Shown: positions 1 to 7,087 of the stretch, piece by piece
How the letters are laid out: every line of letters starts with the position of its first letter
Position numbering within the stretch: the stretch's first letter is position 1
Virus record (IMG/VR): IMGVR_UViG_3300005935_000154
Span: 1-22,627 of that record
Direction: 5' to 3' (one strand)
DNA: 22,627 bases
From: a virus
The notes under the pieces: generated by a model
Told to the model about the DNA's origin: nothing
What the model saw: only the letters and a program-made list of their open reading frames with translations
Databases searched by the model: none
Made by a program: the position numbers and the translations under genes

Positions 1-185
1 GTTGATGATGGCACTTTTATATGAACAACTGTCCCAGTAAATTGTGATGGATCCATCTTCATATTATCAGGCAATAGACTTTTCTTAAATTTTGGGTCAT
101 TCTGTTTAATTTGAACTTCTTTAGCCAAGCAGTAAAATCTACCGTTAATGAAAATTTGAACTGGTGTCCTGATTGTCATGTCCAT
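1..185 (-). CDS. Hypothetical protein, 3' end cut by the window edge
   Basis: An open minus-strand frame starts at the ATG at 183-185 and runs off the left edge after 61 codons. It begins MDMTIRTPVQIFINGRFYCL. A second in-frame ATG two codons later (177-179) could also be the start. It lies one base after the stop of the preceding gene, in the same tight co-directional arrangement as its neighbours, which is the main reason to accept it. The fragment mixes short beta-type stretches with lysine-rich segments. I do not recognise the family, and no function can be given from the visible part. Confidence 0.55.
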   Translation of the reverse strand, partial: MDMTIRTPVQIFINGRFYCLAKEVQIKQNDPKFKKSLLPDNMKMDPSQFTGTVVHIKVPSS

Positions 186-186
186 A

Positions 187-411
187 TTATTTTTTACCTA
201 ATTTCAATTCTTCCTCTAATTCTTTATCTACACCTGCTTCTCGTTTATCACTTAAACTATAATCTTGATATGGCCATCTTAATTTACCTATAAAATTGTT
301 GTTTTTATATATGCAAATGCCTGGATGTTTTCCTTTTAACTCATCTTTGCTATCACAAAACGACAAATCTTTTCTTTTTGATATTTCTATTACTGCATCT
401 ATAAAATTCAT
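187..411 (-). CDS. Hypothetical small protein (74 aa)
   Basis: A 74-residue frame starts at the ATG at 409-411 and ends with TAA. It lies between genes at 413 and 185 with gaps of one base, which supports translation from a shared transcript. The N-terminus (MNFIDAVIEISKRKD) looks like an amphipathic helix. The middle contains a W-P-Y-Q-D-Y segment, and the C-terminus is a charged helix (KELEEELKLGKK). No signal peptide, membrane segment or metal-binding motif is visible. I do not recognise the family. Confidence 0.6.
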   Translation of the reverse strand: MNFIDAVIEISKRKDLSFCDSKDELKGKHPGICIYKNNNFIGKLRWPYQDYSLSDKREAGVDKELEEELKLGKK

Positions 412-412
412 A

Positions 413-718
413 TTATTTTTTCTTTATTTCATAACTAAGTAACATTTCCATATCCTCAGCTGCATCTTTACCATGCTTCTTTGAGAACCATTCCCTGGTT
501 TCATCAATTGCTTTTAGCATATCCTTTGGACTCTTGATGCCCTCCTCTCTTTTCCGTAGTTCTATTATACGACGATAGATGATATTTGAATTAATCCAGA
601 ATAAATCCAGGAGTGCAGTTGGTTCTCCAAATATCACTCTTCTGGGTCCATGCTTGGGGTCGTTATAAATCAAGATTGCTGTCTTGATACCTTTTATTAT
701 TTCTTTATTTTTTTTCAT
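413..718 (-). CDS. Hypothetical protein (101 aa)
   Basis: This 101-residue protein starts at the ATG at 716-718, directly abutting the stop of the upstream gene at 719, and ends with TAA. The N-terminal half contains a short beta-like segment (IKTAILIYND) and the run GPRRVIFGEPTALLDLFW. The C-terminal half is charged and probably helical, with a REWFSKKHGKDAAEDMEMLL segment. There is no signal peptide, membrane segment or cysteine motif. The position in a run of small co-directional genes suggests an accessory phage protein. I do not recognise the family. Confidence 0.65.
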   Translation of the reverse strand: MKKNKEIIKGIKTAILIYNDPKHGPRRVIFGEPTALLDLFWINSNIIYRRIIELRKREEGIKSPKDMLKAIDETREWFSKKHGKDAAEDMEMLLSYEIKKK

Positions 719-1006
719 TTATACTTTTATTATTCTAAAGTTGCACGTTACATCGGAAATATATTCTACTGGATTGTGGTTTTTGTCAATGAAAAGTTCC
801 CATGTTTCCTTAACATCGTCTGATATGTCCGCCTTCATTACAACATCTGGTGTTGCCCTGAATGGGTTGCTCCAACCAGGAAAGCTTTCTCCTTTTATAC
901 CCAGTACAATAGCGTTCTTTTCTGATTTTAAAACATCAATTGTGTGAAATATTTCTTTTTTGTCATTCAACAGAAGTATTTTATATAAAATTTTATTTTC
1001 CATCAT
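719..1006 (-). CDS. Hypothetical protein (95 aa)
   Basis: A 95-residue frame begins with two consecutive ATG codons (1006 and 1003). A very strong ribosome binding site, AGGAGG, lies five bases before the first one, so the first ATG is preferred. The protein starts with beta-like sequence (ILYKILLLND) and contains a glycine/proline/tryptophan-rich middle (GESFPGWSNPF). The end is DVTCNFRIIKV. It may be a small all-beta or alpha/beta domain. The strong ribosome binding site after the HNH gene suggests efficient translation. I do not recognise the family. Confidence 0.65.
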   Translation of the reverse strand: MMENKILYKILLLNDKKEIFHTIDVLKSEKNAIVLGIKGESFPGWSNPFRATPDVVMKADISDDVKETWELFIDKNHNPVEYISDVTCNFRIIKV

Positions 1007-1045
1007 TTTTACCTCCTAGCTCCCAGCGATTCATATAGAGAGCGA

Positions 1046-1648
1046 TCATTTATAGATATAATTTTTATAATCTTCTTTTGTTTTTAATTTATGACAAATT
1101 CCACATAACCCCTGTCCATTTTTTAAAACTAAAGCCAATTCAGGAAATTTAGATATAGGTTTAATATGATCTGCCTGTATTGATTTTCTTTTTTTACACA
1201 CATTACATAATGGATATTTTTTTAATACTTTTTTTCTCCAAACTTGATATCCTTTTTGATACCTTATAGAATAATTTTTCTTTGTTAATCCCCCTCTCCA
1301 ATTTGGAGCAATTTCTCCACTTACACCATTTGGATATTTTTTCTTCAACGCTTTTTTTATAATTTTACTGTGTTTTTTTCTTAACTCTGGATTATTTGTC
1401 CATGTTTTTTTTAAAGATTTACTCATTTTATGTCCCCACCAATGTTTTCTCCCTGTTCTAACATTACTCATTTTCTTTCTAGTTTTTTCTGATAATTTTT
1501 TTCCTTTCCATGGTGAATGTTTTTTTCTACCATTGGCATATTGGTTTTTCATGGATTTACTAAGTTTTTCCCTTGTTTCTTTACTAACAATATGTCCTTT
1601 TTTGAAAGAACCACTGTTTGGTTTTTTTCTTTTAATTTCTTGTTTCAT
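1046..1648 (-). CDS. HNH homing endonuclease with NUMOD3 repeats
   Basis: This 200-residue basic protein has the layout of a free-standing phage HNH homing endonuclease. Residues about 10-100 contain repeated K-rich NUMOD3-type DNA-binding motifs (forms of SKETREKLSKSMK, LSEKTRKKMSN and MSKSLKKTW). Then follow GEIAPNWRGGLTKKN and an HNH/zinc core: C148-x2-C151, D160-H161 and C182-x2-C185-H186. Such enzymes cut a specific DNA site and spread their own gene by repair. It sits between a glycosyltransferase and small unknown genes and interrupts no recognisable reading frame. A TATAAT hexamer lies 8 bases before its ATG, suggesting its own leaderless transcript. It has the same architecture as the HNH gene at the right end. 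The family call is firm; whether it is active is unknown. Confidence 0.9.
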   Translation of the reverse strand: MKQEIKRKKPNSGSFKKGHIVSKETREKLSKSMKNQYANGRKKHSPWKGKKLSEKTRKKMSNVRTGRKHWWGHKMSKSLKKTWTNNPELRKKHSKIIKKALKKKYPNGVSGEIAPNWRGGLTKKNYSIRYQKGYQVWRKKVLKKYPLCNVCKKRKSIQADHIKPISKFPELALVLKNGQGLCGICHKLKTKEDYKNYIYK

Positions 1649-1656
1649 ATAAACAT

Positions 1657-1662
1657 ATTATA
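1657..1662 (-). promoter_or_regulatory. Putative -10 box for the HNH gene
   Basis: On the minus strand a perfect TATAAT lies 8 bases upstream of the HNH start codon, in the short gap after the GT2 gene. No good -35 box is present 16-18 bases further upstream. If used, transcription would begin about at the ATG and give a leaderless message. Confidence 0.35.
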
Positions 1663-1674
1663 TAACAAGATGGA

Positions 1675-2433
1675 TTAAAAATTATTCTTACTTTTACTAT
1701 TTTTACCTAAAATCCACCTTTGTGCGTAAAGAGCAAAGTTGCTATCTTCTTTGGAATACCTTCCCTCAGTACGCGACTCATAATGATAAACAAAAGACGT
1801 TGGCTCATAGTAAATTCTATACCCAGCATGATTTATTTTTTGTGCCATATCCATGTCTTCCCAACCACACCAATATGCTTCATCAAATCCGCCTAGTTCA
1901 TTAAATAGCTGTTTAGGCATGACAGCACAGGCTGCAGTTACTGCAAAGTATTGCTTTCTCTCCATGACCAGAGGGTCTTCAGCCCTTCTTCTAAAATGGA
2001 TGTGGTCAGGCATTCCACTACTTAGTCTAACTACTCCTGCGTGCTGTACTGTCCCTTTACCAGGGTGAATCAGTCTAGCGCCAACCATGCCTACAGCTTT
2101 TTCTTCACTAAATACATTCATCATCGCCGTTAACCAACCTTCTGTGACAATAGTATCGTTATTCAAGAAGCATAAGAAATTACCTTTTGCTACTTGTGCC
2201 CCCTGATTATTGGAGGCAGCAAATCCCATATTTTCCTCATTCCTTAGGTATTGTCCATCCATGGTGTAACCCGCTTGATTTAGAAGATACTCTTGGGTGC
2301 CATCTTCTGAGGCATTGTCTATGACAATCACCTCAAAAGGCCACCTCGTATGCTTCTGAACAGAGTCCATTACCTGTTTCAGATATTTCAACCCATTTAA
2401 TGTTGGTATTAATATCGATACCTTGTCTTTCAT
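1675..2433 (-). CDS. Glycosyltransferase family 2 (GT-A fold)
   Basis: This 252-residue protein is a GT2-family glycosyltransferase, which transfers a sugar from a nucleotide-sugar donor to an acceptor. The N-terminus has the nucleotide-binding start VSILIPTLNGLKYL (residues 5-18), then VIVIDNASEDGT (36-46) and NEENMGFAASNNQG (65-78). The metal-binding motif N91-N92-D93 lies in FLNNDTIV, and the acceptor-side WEDMDM segment (E192-D193) is typical of rhamnosyltransferase-like GT2 enzymes. The length is about that of a single catalytic domain, and no membrane segment is visible. Four bases separate it from the RRM gene, and its start has no clear ribosome binding site. With the GT4 enzyme and the nucleotide-sugar dehydrogenase it suggests modification of virion or host surface glycans. 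Substrate and acceptor cannot be read from the sequence. Confidence 0.9.
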   Translation of the reverse strand: MKDKVSILIPTLNGLKYLKQVMDSVQKHTRWPFEVIVIDNASEDGTQEYLLNQAGYTMDGQYLRNEENMGFAASNNQGAQVAKGNFLCFLNNDTIVTEGWLTAMMNVFSEEKAVGMVGARLIHPGKGTVQHAGVVRLSSGMPDHIHFRRRAEDPLVMERKQYFAVTAACAVMPKQLFNELGGFDEAYWCGWEDMDMAQKINHAGYRIYYEPTSFVYHYESRTEGRYSKEDSNFALYAQRWILGKNSKSKNNF

Positions 2434-2436
2434 TGG

Positions 2437-2742
2437 TTAATATCTATCTCTTCTTGAATCTTTCTTATAGCTGTCGCGCCTAAACTCTCTTGGTTTTTGG
2501 GGACGAGCTTCATTAACTATTATGCTTCTGCCTTCGAAGTCTTGCTCATTAAACATCTCGATTGCTTTCTGGGCCTCTTCTTCATTACCAAATTCAACAA
2601 AGCCGAATCCTTTAGAACGACCTGATTCTCTATCAACAATAACTATGGCGCTTACCACAGTACCTGCTTGAGAGAAGAGATCACTTAATGATTCGTCAGT
2701 CGTGTCGTAACTCAAGTTACCGACATAAAGTTTGTTTTTCAT
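2437..2742 (-). CDS. RNA-binding protein with one RRM domain
   Basis: A 101-residue protein consists of one RNA recognition motif (about residues 3-80) and a short basic tail. The two signature motifs are clear: RNP2 as LYVGNL (5-10) and RNP1 as KGFGFVEF (44-51), with aromatic residues in the RNA-stacking positions. The tail is rich in Arg, Lys and Asp (ending KKDSRRDRY), as in small bacterial RRM proteins of the cyanobacterial Rbp type. It probably binds single-stranded RNA, perhaps as a chaperone or message-binding protein. The start has a GAGGTAGGA ribosome binding site and an AT-rich leader. Such proteins are common in some bacterial lineages but I regard them as unusual in phages, so acquisition from a host is plausible. 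Confidence 0.93.
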   Translation of the reverse strand: MKNKLYVGNLSYDTTDESLSDLFSQAGTVVSAIVIVDRESGRSKGFGFVEFGNEEEAQKAIEMFNEQDFEGRSIIVNEARPQKPREFRRDSYKKDSRRDRY

Positions 2743-2813
2743 ATTTCCTACCTCTAATTATTTATATTTTTAATTAATAATATTTTTACTTCTTTTTCTT
2801 TTCTCTCTTCTAC

Positions 2814-2848
2814 TTGGACAACCCTTCCAAATTGGAAAGGCTGTCCAA
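2814..2848 (-). terminator. 17-bp hairpin after the secreted-protein gene
   Basis: Two 17-base arms (2814-2830 and 2832-2848) form an inverted repeat 7 bases after the stop of the secreted-protein gene. In a minus-strand transcript all 17 positions pair, with two of them G-U wobbles. In a plus-strand transcript those two would be A-C mismatches, so the hairpin appears kept for the minus-strand RNA. No uridine run follows, so it may be a factor-assisted terminator, a 3' stabiliser or a processing site instead of a classic intrinsic terminator. The rest of the gap (2743-2813) is AT-rich leader of the RRM gene. Confidence 0.6.
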
Positions 2849-2855
2849 CAAAGGA

Positions 2856-3737
2856 TTAGATATTAGTTACAACAGGACTTCTATCACCAGCAGCACACCC
2901 GTTCATTGGGATTACCTGCCAGTCATAAGTTCTTCCAACAACTAAGCCTCCAATGATTGCTTCACCGCTAATACCCATATTGAGTCCAGCATGTTTCCAG
3001 CCTTCCCCAGTTTCACCATAAATGATATGGGTATCATCTCCACTATGAAGACTCCACTGTACCAATGCCGTACTATCAGAAGTACGAACCACATTGATGT
3101 TAGCTACGCCCAAAGATGGTCGTTGGCTATAACATTGTGGTGCAGAAGGAATGCTTTGTGATGGTGTCCAAGGCGTATAAGAATCGTCATGAGATTCTGA
3201 TTCCACAGCTGGTCCTGAAGTTGGAGTTGGTTCAACTAAACAACTGTTATCTTCAATGAGATTGTGTTCAAATAAAATCTCAAGAACTCCTGAATACCAT
3301 ACATCCATTTTACCCTCATCAGAAATAGTATTAGATTTTACAACCCAATATTTTTCTCCTGCTTTAATACTATAATCAGCGCTAAGTGCTAGATTCCCAG
3401 CATCATTGGTCTCACCAGACACTATGGAAATAACTGACCATCCGCCAGCTGGCCATGGATTTGGTGCTACTTCTGGATATTCAATTAAAACATAGTAAGT
3501 GCGTGGGTCTAACCCAGATGCCTCGACAGTTAAACTATCGTGGTCATAATCCATAACACCACTTGCACCTTCTACGTCTATTTGCCATTCCTTATTTTTG
3601 GAAACTAAGTCCAAGCTACAAACTGGCACTACGGGTACATCCAGTTCGCCTTCGGCTCTAACAATGTTAGATCCTCCGACTAAACCAGCGACTAAGCCTA
3701 AGCTCAATACGACTGCTCCTAATATTAATTTTTTCAT
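2856..3737 (-). CDS. Secreted protein with an Fn3-like C-terminal domain
   Basis: This 293-residue protein starts with a signal peptide: MKK, a hydrophobic core (LILGAVVLSLGLVAGLVGG) and a likely cleavage site after VRA (residue 28). The next ~145 residues resemble a beta-sandwich. A proline/serine/threonine-rich linker (around PTPTSGPAVES and YTPWTPSQSIPSAP) follows. The last ~85 residues resemble a fibronectin type III domain, with strands such as NINVVRTSDSTALVQW and TYDWQVIPMN. No catalytic motif is visible. In a phage such a protein could be exported into the envelope during infection, for example in host-surface remodelling or exclusion, or be a captured host adhesin. It has an ATAGGA ribosome binding site and a strong hairpin after its stop. 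The signal peptide is clear; the Fn3 call is moderate and the function unknown. Confidence 0.75.
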   Translation of the reverse strand: MKKLILGAVVLSLGLVAGLVGGSNIVRAEGELDVPVVPVCSLDLVSKNKEWQIDVEGASGVMDYDHDSLTVEASGLDPRTYYVLIEYPEVAPNPWPAGGWSVISIVSGETNDAGNLALSADYSIKAGEKYWVVKSNTISDEGKMDVWYSGVLEILFEHNLIEDNSCLVEPTPTSGPAVESESHDDSYTPWTPSQSIPSAPQCYSQRPSLGVANINVVRTSDSTALVQWSLHSGDDTHIIYGETGEGWKHAGLNMGISGEAIIGGLVVGRTYDWQVIPMNGCAAGDRSPVVTNI

Positions 3738-3776
3738 ATTTTTTCCTATCTTTCTTATTTTATAATTTATAATGCG

Positions 3777-4598
3777 TTACTTCTTTTTCTTTTTAGGTTT
3801 CTTTTTTTCTCTTTTAGGCTTGTCACCCCGCCCTCCTTTACTCATATTTTTCTCCTTTCCATTAGGGCAATCGTCCCAATGATAAGAGTCTTCGCCTGTG
3901 GCCATGTCGATTGCATACCACTGACCATCTTTGCCCTTTAGCCAATCTATTGACCAATATCCTTCAAACCTTAGGGCAACTTTTTTTGTTAATTTTTTAA
4001 GTAGCTTTTCATCTTCGTCAGACAAACTATTCATTGCCTGTAACTTTAACTTCCAATTCTCATCATCATGCACGCGACCATCTAGAGCATGCTCTGGCCA
4101 ATATGGATGTCTACAGAGTATCTTATGGTCTTTAAAGAAATATCTCATCTCTTTAGTAATGGGCATTCGTCCTGAAAAGGCTTTGAAGGCTGGCGCTGTT
4201 TCAATTATTTTTCTGGCTGCCCAGACATTAATTGGAAGACCAGTTTTTATATCGGCCATAATACTCCACCCGCCAATTTCTTGTGCGTGTTTCATCAAAA
4301 CTGCCCGACTTTGTACAAAGCATGTGTCAGACCAGTCGTGTTTATGACTTGTTTGTCCAGTCCTTAGAAAAAATGGGTAGCCGATTCTGTGACCCATCTC
4401 TTCTAAGATTTGTCTAAATTTAATTAAGGCTTTTGTTTGCTCTTCATTTGGTTCTTTCATCCAGAACATACTTCTAAACCCATCAACAAAATTAGTATCG
4501 ACCTTATCCATGTTTACCATGATGGTTTTTGGAGTTGGAACGCCTATCTCTACTAGCTTAGGGAACCAATAACTCATGCAGTTTTTTTTGAAGTTCAT
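3777..4598 (-). CDS. ATP-grasp-like hypothetical protein
   Basis: This 273-residue protein resembles a divergent ATP-grasp enzyme. It opens with NCMSYWFPKLVEIGVPTPKT, which looks like the start of an ATP-grasp N-lobe. The middle contains FFLRTGQTSHKHDWSDTC, and near residues 215-235 is EGYWSIDWLKGKDGQWYAID, in the place where ATP-grasp proteins carry metal-binding acidic residues (I-D-x-A here). The last ~20 residues are almost all lysine with some arginine, proline and glycine, suggesting a nucleic-acid-binding or disordered tail. It has a good AAAGGA ribosome binding site. The fold is inferred from the pattern of motifs, and no substrate can be proposed. It may equally be a phage family of unknown function. 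Confidence 0.6.
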   Translation of the reverse strand: MNFKKNCMSYWFPKLVEIGVPTPKTIMVNMDKVDTNFVDGFRSMFWMKEPNEEQTKALIKFRQILEEMGHRIGYPFFLRTGQTSHKHDWSDTCFVQSRAVLMKHAQEIGGWSIMADIKTGLPINVWAARKIIETAPAFKAFSGRMPITKEMRYFFKDHKILCRHPYWPEHALDGRVHDDENWKLKLQAMNSLSDEDEKLLKKLTKKVALRFEGYWSIDWLKGKDGQWYAIDMATGEDSYHWDDCPNGKEKNMSKGGRGDKPKREKKKPKKKKK

Positions 4599-4626
4599 GT
4601 TATCCTTTTATTAAATTTTCTGGTTG

Positions 4627-4833
4627 TTATCTACTCTTTTTCAAAACTGGCATACCAGTTCTCTCGATCTCCATAACTTCAAAGCCAGCAGGCACTTCAC
4701 TGATTGCCTCGTCTCTAATATCTCGTGCAAAGAAATAAATTCTTTGAACTCTACCATTTCTTAGGGTCACCTCTTTAGTGTGGAGGTAGTAGGTTTGACC
4801 TTTCTTGTTTATGTAACTATATGCGTCTTGCAT
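4627..4833 (-). CDS. Small conserved-type hypothetical protein (68 aa)
   Basis: This 68-residue protein starts at the ATG at 4831-4833 with a consensus AAGGAG five bases upstream. The sequence is orderly: an N-terminal YSYINKKGQTYYLHTKEV strand pair, VQRIYFFARDIRD in the middle, and PAGFEVMEIERTGMPVLKK at the end. From memory this pattern (KGQTYYLH, YFF-RD, PAG-EV--ERTG-P-LKK) recurs in small bacterial and phage proteins, but I cannot name a function. It lies between the ATP-grasp-like gene and another conserved-type unknown gene. Confidence 0.75.
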   Translation of the reverse strand: MQDAYSYINKKGQTYYLHTKEVTLRNGRVQRIYFFARDIRDEAISEVPAGFEVMEIERTGMPVLKKSR

Positions 4834-4857
4834 GTTAACTCCTTTTTAATTAATACT

Positions 4858-5298
4858 TTATATTACTTCCCCTTTTTCATTACCGCTTGGAAGCATGAAA
4901 CCCCTATTTTCTATCATTTCGTAATAGGTCTGACCTTCCTTGGTAGCCATATATGGTAGGAATATTTCTTCTAATTTAACCATTTCTGTTTGTAACAGTG
5001 CCAGTTGAGCGTAGATCCAATCATGGATATTTTTCCACCCAGTTCGATAAGGTTGCATCTCATCTTTACAACGGATTCCATCTTTTTCAAAAACCTTTCT
5101 AATTTTTTCTAGTCTAACTGGTAGCTTAACTGGAATTTTACCACCATGGGTCTCTAAAATAAATGTAATTCCAGTAGCCAGCCCATTATCATTATACTCA
5201 AACATGATTTGTCTGGCACCAGCTTCAACTAACATCTTTTGAATACCAGACAGAATTCTGTTTATTGGCATTCCTGATGTGTAGTTTTTTAATGGCAT
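4858..5298 (-). CDS. Conserved-type hypothetical protein (146 aa)
   Basis: This 146-residue protein begins MPLKNYTSGMPINRILSGIQ and continues with a helix (KMLVEAGARQIMFEYND), a beta hairpin (GITFILETHGGKIPVKLPV) and a helical C-terminal half. The latter contains HDWIYAQLALLQTEMVKLEEIF and LPYMATKEGQTYYEM. From memory this order of segments (GI-x-L-x-x-AGA, W-x-x-I-x-DW-x-x-AQ-A-L, FLPY) matches a family seen in phages and some actinobacterial genomes, still without function. No signal peptide, membrane helix or catalytic motif is apparent. The call of a real conserved gene is firm; its role is unknown. Confidence 0.75.
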   Translation of the reverse strand: MPLKNYTSGMPINRILSGIQKMLVEAGARQIMFEYNDNGLATGITFILETHGGKIPVKLPVRLEKIRKVFEKDGIRCKDEMQPYRTGWKNIHDWIYAQLALLQTEMVKLEEIFLPYMATKEGQTYYEMIENRGFMLPSGNEKGEVI

Positions 5299-5300
5299 AA

Positions 5301-5402
5301 TTATCTTCTTCTACTAGTAGCAATTAAATAAATAATCTGATGAGTTACTATTCCTAATATCCAACCCATAAGTATAAACTCAGTTGCGCCTAATTCTTTC
5401 AT
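5301..5402 (-). CDS. Small single-span membrane protein (33 aa)
   Basis: A 33-codon frame runs from the ATG at 5400-5402 to TAA at 5301-5303. An AAGGG ribosome binding site lies seven bases upstream, inside the last codons of rtcB. The product has one hydrophobic stretch (FILMGWILGIVTHQIIYLIA) followed by SRRR, consistent with a single membrane span and a positively charged cytoplasmic end. It fills most of the gap between rtcB and the next gene, which supports it. The function is unknown; small phage membrane proteins can act in lysis or exclusion, but nothing here decides. Confidence 0.55.
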   Translation of the reverse strand: MKELGATEFILMGWILGIVTHQIIYLIATSRRR

Positions 5403-5405
5403 TTT

Positions 5406-6641
5406 TTAACCCTTAATAACTGCTAATGGAGAAAGTTCTACTAATACTTCAACCAAATCGGCTTGGTTTTTCATGACTGTCTTAATATCTTTGTAGCTCC
5501 CTGGTGCTTCGTCTAAGTTCTGAACCCCTCTAACCGAATGAATAATGCCTTGATCGTTTAGTTTTTTAATTTCTTGCTCTAAATCCAAAGTTTTTTTAGC
5601 TTGGCTTCTACCCATTAATCGTCCAGCACCATGAGAACATGATTCAAAAGATTCTTTATTGCCCTTGCCCTTAACGATATAGCTTTTAGTTCCCTGACTG
5701 CCTGGGATAATCCCAATCGTGCCTTCTCTAGCTAAAGTGGCACCCTTCCTATGTACCCAAACATTTTTGCCAAAGTGGTTTTCTAGTGAAGCGTAGTTGT
5801 GAGCTATATTTATTATTGGTTCAACACTCCCAATTAATTTTTGTGCTGTAATATTATTAAATCTTTTTGTTTCATTATCAAAAATTTCTAAAATTCTATC
5901 CATCATTAGCTTGCGATTAGCCAAAGCAAAATCAACGCAGTAACTCATCTCTCTTAAATAAGCTCCACCCTCGTCGCTATTTAATGGCAAAAAAGCTAAC
6001 TCCCATGATTTGAGCACACTTGACTTCCACTTTTCGTTTAATTCAACTGCTAGCTTATTGTAATGATTAGCAACTTTGAATCCTAGATTTCTTGATCCTG
6101 AGTGAATCATAATCCAGATATGACCATCATCCCCTTTTTGAATTTCAATAAAATGGTTGCCTCCACCGAGAGTACCGAGTGATCTTAAAGCGTTGTCCTG
6201 TATATTTTTATTTTCACAAATAAATAAGTTAAACATACCAGCATTTTTTGCTTTTTTAACTGTGTTAATACCCTTTGGCATTAAATTTTCATTTTGTGCC
6301 TCTTTGTGTTTTTTAAATCCCACTGGCACAGCTTGTCTAATCTCACCCATTATTTTTTTGAGAGTATCGGTATTAATTTCAGTAAGGCTTGTTTTAACTG
6401 CACACATACCACAGCCAATATCTACCCCGACTGCATTAGGCACAATTACATCTTGAGTAGCCATTACTCCACCAATCGGCATACCATACCCCTGATGGCA
6501 ATCTGGCATAATCGCAATATGTTTGTAAGCAAAGGGGTAATTAGCCAGGTTTTTAACTTGGTCCCAAGCTCCAGATTCTAAATCTGCCTCATTCTCAAAC
6601 CACAGTTTAATTGGTAGTTTTTGTTTTGTGTTCACTAACAT
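5406..6641 (-). CDS. rtcB: RNA-splicing ligase RtcB
   Basis: This 411-residue protein is full-length RtcB, the GTP- and Mn2+-dependent ligase that joins RNA 2',3'-cyclic-phosphate or 3'-phosphate ends to 5'-OH ends. The characteristic motifs are in order: IMPDCHQGYGMPIGG (44-58), GVDIGCGM with metal ligands D74 and C77, GGGNHFIEI with H163, IHSGSRNLG with H180, IAHNYA with H281, HRKGATLAREG (297-307), PGSQGTKSY (313-321), CSHGAGR with the predicted guanylylated H337, and LDEAPGSYKD (376-385). All catalytic positions I can check are intact, so activity is likely. It has an AAAGGA ribosome binding site. In phages RtcB is thought to repair tRNA or other RNA cut by host ribotoxins. No archease partner is in the window. 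Confidence 0.97.
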   Translation of the reverse strand: MLVNTKQKLPIKLWFENEADLESGAWDQVKNLANYPFAYKHIAIMPDCHQGYGMPIGGVMATQDVIVPNAVGVDIGCGMCAVKTSLTEINTDTLKKIMGEIRQAVPVGFKKHKEAQNENLMPKGINTVKKAKNAGMFNLFICENKNIQDNALRSLGTLGGGNHFIEIQKGDDGHIWIMIHSGSRNLGFKVANHYNKLAVELNEKWKSSVLKSWELAFLPLNSDEGGAYLREMSYCVDFALANRKLMMDRILEIFDNETKRFNNITAQKLIGSVEPIINIAHNYASLENHFGKNVWVHRKGATLAREGTIGIIPGSQGTKSYIVKGKGNKESFESCSHGAGRLMGRSQAKKTLDLEQEIKKLNDQGIIHSVRGVQNLDEAPGSYKDIKTVMKNQADLVEVLVELSPLAVIKG

Positions 6642-6661
6642 GTGCTTTTCCTTTTTTTATT

Positions 6662-7087
6662 TTAATCCCAAAGATTGGGAAACCATTTAGCAAATAACTT
6701 CATTCCTTTTTTATATTTTGCCCAAAGAATTTCTCTTTCTTCGTCATCTAAACAGTCGTCATGTTGCATAAAAGCCTCAAAGCCAACAGCAATATTTTCT
6801 AATATTTTATCCCACTGCTTACAGCTTTTAGCTCCAGCGCTACCTGGATAACTCATGCCACCCTTCATTTGCCTCACCATTTTAGGAATTATTTCTGCGA
6901 AATGAGAGTTCATGCCCCACCAGTCGGGATCTGAATATCCTCTAGTAATTCTTTGCCACTTAAATTTTAATTCTCTCCAAAAGCCCTTAGTTAGATATTC
7001 CCAGATTCTCGGTAAAACATATTTTAGTTTCATACTAAACAATCTTTTCATGTCTTTTTCAAAGCCTGGTGTTGTTATTACTTTCAT
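6662..7087 (-). CDS. Phage protein of unknown function with RGYSDPDWW motif
   Basis: A 141-residue protein abuts the stop of the GT4 gene; the ribosome binding site AGGAG lies within that gene's last codons. It is rich in tryptophan and lysine. The hallmark is RGYSDPDWWGMNSHFAEIIP in the middle, followed by MKGGMSYPGSAG and W-D-K-I-L-E. The end is MKLFAKWFPNLWD. From memory the R-G-Y-[SA]-D-x-D-WW pattern occurs in a widespread phage family of unknown function. It is probably soluble and helical. Its position between the glycosyltransferase and rtcB gives no firm clue. Confidence 0.75.
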   Translation of the reverse strand: MKVITTPGFEKDMKRLFSMKLKYVLPRIWEYLTKGFWRELKFKWQRITRGYSDPDWWGMNSHFAEIIPKMVRQMKGGMSYPGSAGAKSCKQWDKILENIAVGFEAFMQHDDCLDDEEREILWAKYKKGMKLFAKWFPNLWD

